This document shows positions 5,743-9,674 of a stretch of 9,674 nucleotides of DNA, in pieces. Numbering within the stretch: position 1 is the first letter of the stretch; each line of letters begins with the position of its first letter. Source of the stretch: Acidobacteriota bacterium (GTDB lineage: Bacteria > Acidobacteriota > Terriglobia > UBA7540); assembly GCA_003224635.1 (NCBI GenBank), contig QHZK01000194.1, positions 1-9,674 of the forward strand, given 5' to 3'. Position numbers and translations under genes: made by a program. Under the pieces are notes generated by a model. The model ran no database searches. It worked only from the letters and a program-made list of their open reading frames with translations, and had not been told where the DNA came from.

Positions 5743-5889
5743 CCCTTCCGTTTCATCGCCAATTGATGATCTGCGATTGAATGGAGCCCGACGTGCCTGC
5801 AACTTGGCATGTCGACTATTGCGCAAGGGCGTTTGCCCGTTGAGAATCCAGGGAAAGGAAGGCGATGAGGACGGATTCTGAGGTGACCC

Positions 5890-5933
5890 TGAAGCCTTTT
5901 CCCTGCATCGTTGAAGCCTTCTCCTTGCATCCC
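5890..5933 (+). repeat. Imperfect 22-bp tandem duplication upstream of the START-like gene
   Basis: Two adjacent 22-nt units (5890-5911 and 5912-5933), both beginning TGAAGCCTT and containing TGCATC, agree at 18 of 22 positions. They lie 30 bp upstream of the ATG at 5963, in the position of a promoter or 5' leader. Functional meaning unknown. Confidence 0.55.
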
Positions 5934-5962
5934 ACTTTCAGGCGAAGGGATACCGGTCGAAC

Positions 5963-6826
5963 ATGCGACGCTCCTTATTCATTACAACTTTCCTCGCGCT
6001 TTTAGAGGCGGGCCTCCTCGCGGCGCAAGCCCAGGACGTTATGAGCGCCGACCTCAAGCCTCAAACCGTCCAAGCCTTCTCCCGATACGTCAGCCTGACG
6101 GAAGCTCGCATCGAGAGGCAGGTTGCCGACCCTAGAAACTTTCTCTACGTGGATCAGCTTCCGGAATCGCGCCGGTCCCAAGTCCTGGCAGAACTCAAGC
6201 AAGGCAGGATTTTCATGGACCGCCTCGAGACGCGAGACGCCTTCGGCAGCGAACTCGAGGCGCCCGGCGGCCTCATTCACCACTGGGTGGGGGACGTGTT
6301 TATCCCTGGCGCGTCGCTCCAACAGGCGCTCGACTTGGTTGAGGATTACGACCACCATCAGGACGTGTACAAGCCCGAAGTGGTCCGCTCCCGGCTCGTC
6401 AGCCGCGAGAGAAACGACTTCAAGATTTTCTACCGGCTGGTGAAGCACAAGGTCATCACCGTGACGCTCGATACCGAGCACGACGTCCGCTATACGCGCG
6501 TGGACGACTCGCACTGGTACAGCCGCTCGGTCTCGACCCGGATCGCCGAGGTCGCGGACGCCGGCGAGCCCCGCGAGCGGGAGAAGCCGGTCGGCCACGA
6601 CGGCGGGTTTCTCTGGCGGCTTAATTCTTACTGGCGATTTGTCGAGCGTGATGGAGGCGTTTACGTCGAGTGCGAGTCGATTTCGCTCACCCGCGATATC
6701 CCCACCGGCCTGGGCTGGATGATTGGACCGTTTGTGACCAGCATCCCTAAGGAGTCACTCGAGCGCACGCTAGTCTCGACCCGCTCCGCCGTGCTGGCGA
6801 AGATTGCCGTCGCGCGGACGCAGTAG
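5963..6826 (+). CDS. Exported START/SRPBCC-like protein of unknown function
   Basis: 287 residues. The N-terminus (MRRSLFITTFLALLEAGLLA, then AQAQ) is a signal peptide with likely cleavage after A21-Q22-A23, so the protein acts outside the cytoplasm. Residues 27-95 are mainly helical (SLTEARIERQV, VLAELKQGRIFMDRLE). Residues ~102-280 have the alternating strands and long C-terminal helix of the START/SRPBCC helix-grip fold: LIHHWVGDVFIPG, a helix LQQALDLVEDYDHHQDVY, strands KIFYRLVKHKVITVTLDTEH and WYSRSVSTRIAEV, then GGVYVECESISLTR, the loop PTGLGWMIGPFV and a terminal helix KESLERTLVSTRSAVLAKI. Such folds bind hydrophobic ligands; no ligand can be named. Only a weak AAGGGA, 12 bases off, precedes the ATG. 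Same strand as the two genes upstream but 220 bp away. Confidence 0.78.
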   Translation: MRRSLFITTFLALLEAGLLAAQAQDVMSADLKPQTVQAFSRYVSLTEARIERQVADPRNFLYVDQLPESRRSQVLAELKQGRIFMDRLETRDAFGSELEAPGGLIHHWVGDVFIPGASLQQALDLVEDYDHHQDVYKPEVVRSRLVSRERNDFKIFYRLVKHKVITVTLDTEHDVRYTRVDDSHWYSRSVSTRIAEVADAGEPREREKPVGHDGGFLWRLNSYWRFVERDGGVYVECESISLTRDIPTGLGWMIGPFVTSIPKESLERTLVSTRSAVLAKIAVARTQ

Positions 6827-7043
6827 CCCTTGCTGTAGCGGTGGCGTCGCCGCACTCGGAGTCCCCTCTAGCCCCAGCCGTCAGTTTCTTCTTGCAGACC
6901 TCTCCTCGCGTCAGGAGAGACTCTGCGTCCTCAGTGCCCCAGAACAGCCTTAACTCAGCGCGACCGTGGGCCGCAACCAGTGGGAGGTTCTCTGCGGCCT
7001 CCGCGCCCGCCTCCAAAGCTTCAACACTGAGGTCACGGACATA

Positions 7044-7089
7044 CTCCGTGCGCTCCGTGTTGAAGCCTTGGACGACGGAGGGCACGGAG
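7044..7089. repeat. 15-bp inverted repeat (stem-loop) inside a repeat-like intergenic region
   Basis: Arms 7044-7058 (CTCCGTGCGCTCCGT) and 7075-7089 (ACGGAGGGCACGGAG) pair at 14 of 15 positions around a 16-nt loop. No T-run follows, so an intrinsic terminator is unlikely, though it lies between two convergent transcripts (START-like gene and dinB). The whole gap 6827-7108 has CTCTGCGTCCTC / TCTCTGCGGCCTC / CTCCGTG phrases typical of 'cacggagg' interspersed repeats seen in many environmental genomes; I see no gene in it. Confidence 0.55.
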
Positions 7090-7108
7090 AGTTCTCGTTT
7101 GGCTGCCG

Positions 7109-8356
7109 CTAGTCCTCCCGCCCGAGGAATTGGCGCCTTGGCTTGCCCTTTCGCGCCGGCGACCCTGGTTCCCAAGTGGGATCGAGCGAGCGGGCCAACT
7201 GCAGCACGTCGAACCCGAAGCGGTCGCGCACCTTGTCCGCCGCCTCGTAGAGACGGTCGAGCTTCTCCCTCTGCTGCGCCTCGAACAGGTTGCGCTCGAA
7301 AGGCGCTCGTTCGAGGTTCGAGGCGCGCACGCCCACCAAGCGCACTTTCAGCCGCCGGTTCCGGGCGCGTTCAAACAGCCGGAGCACATTTTCGTAGATG
7401 ACCGAATCGAGGCGGGTCGGCTCATCCAGCGTCACATCGCGGGTCAGGGTGCGAAAGTCGGCGTAGCGCAGCTTGAGTCCCACGGTGCGGGCGAACAAGC
7501 CGTGGTCGCGCAGGCGCCGGCCTACGAGCTGGGCCAGGTAGGACAGCGCGCGCTCGAGCTCCTCGGTCGAGGCCGTATCGACGTCAAACGTGGTCTCGTG
7601 GCTGATCGATTTGGGCTCTTCCTGATAGGCATAGGCGCCCGTGTCCTCGCCGCGCGCCTTCACGTGCAGCCACTCGCCATACCGCCCGAAGCGCTGCCGC
7701 AGACCGTCGAGGCTCCACCGCTGAAGGTCGCCGACGGTTTGAATGCCGAGCGCGCGCAGCTCGGGCTCGGTGACTTTGCCGATGCCGGGCATGCGGCGGA
7801 TGGGAAGCGGCGCCAGGAATTTTGCCTCGCAGCCCGGCGGCACGTAAAGCAGGCCGTGAGGCTTGGCCTGGTCGGAAGCGATCTTCGAAACCAGGTGCGA
7901 GGTCGAGACGCCAACCGAGCAGTCGAGTCCGGTGCGCTCCTTCACGCGGCGGATCAGCCGGTCGGCGGCGCGAAAGGCCGACCCGTGCAGGCGCTCGCAG
8001 CCCGTGAGGTCGAGGTAGGCCTCGTCAATCGACATCATCTCGACCACGGGCGTGAACTCGCCGAAGATTTCAGAGATTCTCTCCGAGTATTCCCGGTACT
8101 TTTCGTGCCGGCCGCGAAGGAAGATGGCGTGAGGGCAGAGCTTCTTCGCCTGCTGGATGGGCTGCGCGGAGTGGACCCCGAACTTGCGCGCCTCGTAGCT
8201 GGCCGCCGCCACCACGCCGCGCCCGTCCGGGTCGGCCCCGACGATGACGGCCTTGCCCTTGAGCGAGGGGTCCTCGAGCTCTTCGACGGAGACGAAGAAG
8301 GCGTCCATGTCGACGTGGAGAATCCGACGGATTGAGTGATTGGGCGATTGAGTCAT
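7109..8356 (-). CDS. dinB: DNA polymerase IV (Y-family translesion polymerase)
   Basis: 415 residues; copies past damaged template bases with low fidelity. Seen: palm motif HVDMDAFFVSVEE with metal ligand D16 and steric-gate F21; YEARKFGV; the second catalytic motif SIDEAYLDLTG with D111-E112; the little finger-preceding helix-hairpin-helix RRMPGIGKVTEPELRALGI; and a little-finger region (SHETTFDVDTASTEELERAL through VRLVGVRASNLE). Length is slightly above the E. coli protein (351) but usual for longer family members. The last residues, KPRRQFLGRED, are basic; a C-terminal clamp-binding motif of the QLxLxL kind is not obvious. ATG at 8356 overlaps the prmC stop as ATGA, so expression is probably coupled to prmC. 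The first ten codons are made of an 8-bp tandem repeat, and there is no Shine-Dalgarno or other in-frame ATG before the palm motif. Confidence 0.96.
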   Translation of the reverse strand: MTQSPNHSIRRILHVDMDAFFVSVEELEDPSLKGKAVIVGADPDGRGVVAAASYEARKFGVHSAQPIQQAKKLCPHAIFLRGRHEKYREYSERISEIFGEFTPVVEMMSIDEAYLDLTGCERLHGSAFRAADRLIRRVKERTGLDCSVGVSTSHLVSKIASDQAKPHGLLYVPPGCEAKFLAPLPIRRMPGIGKVTEPELRALGIQTVGDLQRWSLDGLRQRFGRYGEWLHVKARGEDTGAYAYQEEPKSISHETTFDVDTASTEELERALSYLAQLVGRRLRDHGLFARTVGLKLRYADFRTLTRDVTLDEPTRLDSVIYENVLRLFERARNRRLKVRLVGVRASNLERAPFERNLFEAQQREKLDRLYEAADKVRDRFGFDVLQLARSLDPTWEPGSPARKGKPRRQFLGRED

Positions 8357-8369
8357 TGAGCGATTGAGC
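8330..8369. repeat. Five tandem 8-bp repeats spanning the prmC stop/dinB start
   Basis: Plus-strand units of GATTGAGT, GATTGGGC, GATTGAGT, CATTGAGC and GATTGAGC fill 8330-8369 without gaps. The array contains the last codons of prmC, the ATGA overlap and codons 2-9 of dinB. A change by one unit (8 bp) would shift reading frame in one or both genes. Confidence 0.85.
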
Positions 8370-9399
8370 GACTGCCGGCTACCGGCAACCGAGCACCGAT
8401 AGCCGCCCTTTGCGCCAGCACAACTCGCGGAATGCCGGCGAGGTCGGGACGAACTTCAACCTCCGTCCAACCATCACCGAGCAGCGCGGGCACCGTCTCG
8501 CCCATATTGTAGCCGATCTCGACGATCAACCATCCACCGGGCTTGAGCACCGCGCGCGCCTGGGGAATGAGGCGGCGATAGACCTCGTCGCCGCGCTCGA
8601 GTCCACCCCAGGCGATCCGGGGCTCGAACTGGCGCACCTCGCGCTGCACGCGGTCGAGCTCGTCAGCGGCGACGTAGGGCGGGTTCGAGACCACGAAATC
8701 AAAGGCGCTGAGAAAAGTTCCCTCAAGGGCTAGTCTACCCTGAGCGGAATACCGAGATTCTTCGCTTCGCTCAGAATGACAAGGCGAAGGGCCTGGAATG
8801 ACAGTGTTGCGAGCCGTCGTCCCGCACCCCTCTGGATCCGAGGCCGGGGCGTCCAGAAAACAGGCGAGGAGATCGCTTTCGAGGAACGTCACTCGCTCGG
8901 CCGTCCCCAGCCGCGCCGCGTTGCGCGAGGCCACGTCGAGCGCGGGACGAGAGATATCCGTCGCAAAAAGGATGGCGCGCGGAAATTCCGCGGCCAGCGC
9001 GAGCGCGATGCAGCCCGAGCCCGCGCCCACGTCCACCATGCGGAGCGGCGCCTCGCGGTTGAAACCCTGACGCTGGGCCAGGTCGATGACCGCCTCCACC
9101 ACGTGCTCGGTTTCCGGACGAGGGATCAGGACGTCCGGCGTGACCTCGAGGTCCAACCCCCAGAATTCCTGGTGGCCGGTGATGTACTGCGTAGGCTTTC
9201 CGGTCGCCCGCTCGTCGACGGACTGCAAATAGCGGCTGGTGATTTGCTCGGAGATTTCTACTTCCGGATAGGCGTACAAATAACCGCGGTCGCGCCCCAG
9301 GACGTGCATCAGGAGCAGCTCCGCGGCGAGCTCGGGCGAAGGCACGCCGCTTTCCACGAGCGTCTTCAGGCCGGTCTTGAGCGCCTCACGAAGCTGCAT
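8353..9399 (-). CDS. prmC: Release factor glutamine methyltransferase with an in-frame repeat-derived insertion
   Basis: Methylates the Gln of the GGQ motif in release factors RF1 and RF2, using S-adenosylmethionine. 348 residues versus the usual 270-290. Seen: N-terminal helical domain (REALKTGLKTLVESGV), TGHQEFWGLDLEVTPDVLIP and RPETEHVVEAV, SAM-binding motif VDVGAGSG (122-129), acidic strand end FATDIS, catalytic NPPY (239-242), and the C-terminal LKPGGWLIVEIGYNMGE. Residues ~181-231, between FLESDLLA and AFDFVVSNPPYV, are an extra ~50-residue stretch containing CHSERSEES, the translation of an interspersed repeat (8753-8803). The frame stays open through it. A further ~20-residue tail after VVLAQR is also repeat-derived. 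The gene sits downstream of prfA, its classical partner, and overlaps dinB by ATGA. No Shine-Dalgarno precedes the ATG at 9399; an 8-bp repeat array abuts it. Identity is secure; activity with the insertion is open. Confidence 0.95.
   Translation of the reverse strand: MQLREALKTGLKTLVESGVPSPELAAELLLMHVLGRDRGYLYAYPEVEISEQITSRYLQSVDERATGKPTQYITGHQEFWGLDLEVTPDVLIPRPETEHVVEAVIDLAQRQGFNREAPLRMVDVGAGSGCIALALAAEFPRAILFATDISRPALDVASRNAARLGTAERVTFLESDLLACFLDAPASDPEGCGTTARNTVIPGPSPCHSERSEESRYSAQGRLALEGTFLSAFDFVVSNPPYVAADELDRVQREVRQFEPRIAWGGLERGDEVYRRLIPQARAVLKPGGWLIVEIGYNMGETVPALLGDGWTEVEVRPDLAGIPRVVLAQRAAIGARLPVAGSRSIAQ
8373..8387. repeat. Short perfect hairpin at the 3' end of prmC
   Basis: TGCCGG (8373-8378) and CCGGCA (8382-8387) pair perfectly around a 3-nt loop, next to the 8-bp array. 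It encodes part of the atypical prmC tail. It has no T-run, and lies before the dinB start, so it might influence translation coupling rather than terminate transcription. Confidence 0.4.
8753..8803 (-). repeat. Interspersed 'HSERSEE' repeat, copy A, inside the prmC coding sequence
   Basis: Minus-strand reading gives TGTCATTCTGAGCGAAGCGA and AGAATCTCG, the well-known intergenic repeat whose translation is CHSERSEES. The 30 bases 8753-8782 are identical to 9441-9470. A degenerate second TGTCATTCC half follows on the left side of the element (to 8803), with short CTTCGC/GCGAAG complementary segments between. The copy is translated in frame within prmC. Confidence 0.9.
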
Positions 9400-9400
9400 G

Positions 9401-9432
9401 GATCGGATGATCGGATGATCGGGTGATTGAAA
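9401..9432. repeat. 8-bp tandem repeats abutting the prmC start codon
   Basis: Units GATCGGAT (9401-9408), GATCGGAT (9409-9416), GATCGGGT (9417-9424) and a diverged GATTGAAA (9425-9432) begin one base upstream of the prmC ATG. They take the place where a ribosome binding site would be expected. The units share the GATYGRR pattern with the array at 8330-8369. Confidence 0.75.
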
Positions 9433-9521
9433 AGCCAGAGCGAGATTCTTCGCTTCGCTCAGAATGACAAGCGAAGGGGCTCAGAATGACAAATGACCCG
9501 ATGATGGCCCGATCACCCGAT
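9418..9521. repeat. 10-bp inverted repeat flanking HSERSEE copy B
   Basis: ATCGGGTGAT (9418-9427) and its exact reverse complement ATCACCCGAT (9512-9521) bracket the repeat copy at 9441-9491. This gives a compact repeat-within-inverted-repeat unit of about 104 bp filling the prfA-prmC gap. It could be a small non-autonomous mobile or REP/BIME-like element, or two independently arisen low-complexity arrays. Confidence 0.45.
9441..9491 (-). repeat. Interspersed 'HSERSEE' repeat, copy B, between prfA and prmC
   Basis: Bases 9441-9470 are identical to 8753-8782 inside prmC. As in copy A, a second half ending in AATGACA on the plus strand follows (9471-9491) with GCGAAGGGG between. Located in the 127-bp prfA-prmC gap, so it would be transcribed within the operon mRNA. 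Confidence 0.9.
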
Positions 9522-9526
9522 GGCAA

Positions 9527-9674
9527 TCACCCTGCGGCCCGGCCGTCGCCTTTCAGCTTCTCGGCCTGGTAATGCGCGATCAGCGCGTCGATGATGTCGT
9601 CGATCTTGCCCTCCATCACCCGGTCGAGCTGGTGAAGGTTCAGGCCGATGCGGTGGTCGGTGAGCCGGTTCTGG
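9527..9674 (-). CDS. prfA: Peptide chain release factor 1, C-terminal 48 residues (partial)
   Basis: RF1 recognises UAA and UAG stop codons and triggers peptide release. Only the 3' end is in the window. The minus-strand frame reads QNRLTDHRIGLNLHQLD, then EGKIDDIIDALIAHYQAEKL, and stops at TGA (9527-9529). This matches the RF1 C-terminus (family form 'QNRVTDHRIN-TLYKLDEVMEGKLDELI'). The conserved pairing with prmC immediately downstream (127 bp) supports RF1 over RF2. The GGQ domain lies outside the window. Confidence 0.93.
   Translation of the reverse strand, partial: QNRLTDHRIGLNLHQLDRVMEGKIDDIIDALIAHYQAEKLKGDGRAAG

Noticed and set aside
5814..5845. GGGC-GTTT-GCCC as an intrinsic terminator after the 5119 gene
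   Set aside because: The stem is only four base pairs before a bulge and no T-run follows.
6747..7175. A 142-codon minus-strand open frame across the dinB-START-like gap
   Set aside because: It reads through interspersed-repeat sequence (FNTERTEYVRDLS-type translation) and overlaps two real genes; typical spurious repeat-derived frame.
7130..8335. A 401-codon open frame on the plus strand opposite dinB
   Set aside because: Antisense shadow of DNA polymerase IV, whose catalytic motifs are all present on the other strand.
8776..9426. A 216-codon plus-strand open frame opposite prmC
   Set aside because: Antisense shadow of the methyltransferase; basic, low-complexity composition.
8330..9470. 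Repeats considered as a CRISPR array or as insertion-sequence ends
   Set aside because: Octamers have no spacers, the two HSERSEE copies are 660 bp apart with a gene between, and there is no transposase or target-site duplication.

Overview
The window is a GC-rich bacterial chromosome segment. An acidobacterial host (Acidobacteriota or a similar soil lineage) is the best guess. The reasons are two copies of the 'HSERSEE'-type interspersed repeat, secreted carboxypeptidase-regulatory-like and START-like proteins, several small toxin-antitoxin cassettes, and TAGAAT-type -10 boxes placed almost on top of start codons. This assignment is inference; there is no rRNA or tRNA in the window.

Layout: (1) 1-1005, minus strand: the N-terminal 335 codons of ilvD, dihydroxy-acid dehydratase of branched-chain amino acid synthesis, running off the left edge. 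(2) 1029-3242: an accessory island. It holds a small PD-(D/E)XK-nuclease-like gene (minus) directly upstream of ilvD; a divergent antitoxin/MazF-PemK toxin pair (plus); an orphan antitoxin whose PIN toxin survives only as an N-terminal stub; and a complete VapBC pair on the minus strand whose toxin end abuts that stub. A shared divergent promoter region (1535-1612) with a palindrome between the two -35 boxes links the nuclease-like gene and the MazF operon. (3) 3428-6826, plus strand: a GMC flavoprotein oxidoreductase carrying a four-cysteine motif, then two exported proteins of unknown role: a beta-sandwich (carboxypeptidase-regulatory-like) protein and a START/SRPBCC-like protein. (4) 6827-7108: non-coding, repeat-derived sequence with a strong stem-loop. 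(5) 7109-9674, minus strand: prfA (C-terminus only), prmC and dinB. prfA-prmC is the classical release factor 1/release factor methyltransferase pair; dinB (DNA polymerase IV) follows by an ATGA overlap.

The most unusual structure is in the prfA-prmC-dinB block. Copies of one interspersed repeat lie both in the prfA-prmC gap and inside the prmC reading frame, where the repeat is translated as part of an insertion of about 50 residues just before the catalytic NPPY motif. Arrays of an 8-bp repeat abut the prmC start codon and span the prmC stop/dinB start overlap. Because 8 is not a multiple of 3, slippage there would switch reading frame. The toxin-antitoxin island shows a second kind of dynamics: one cassette has apparently been broken at the point where another begins.
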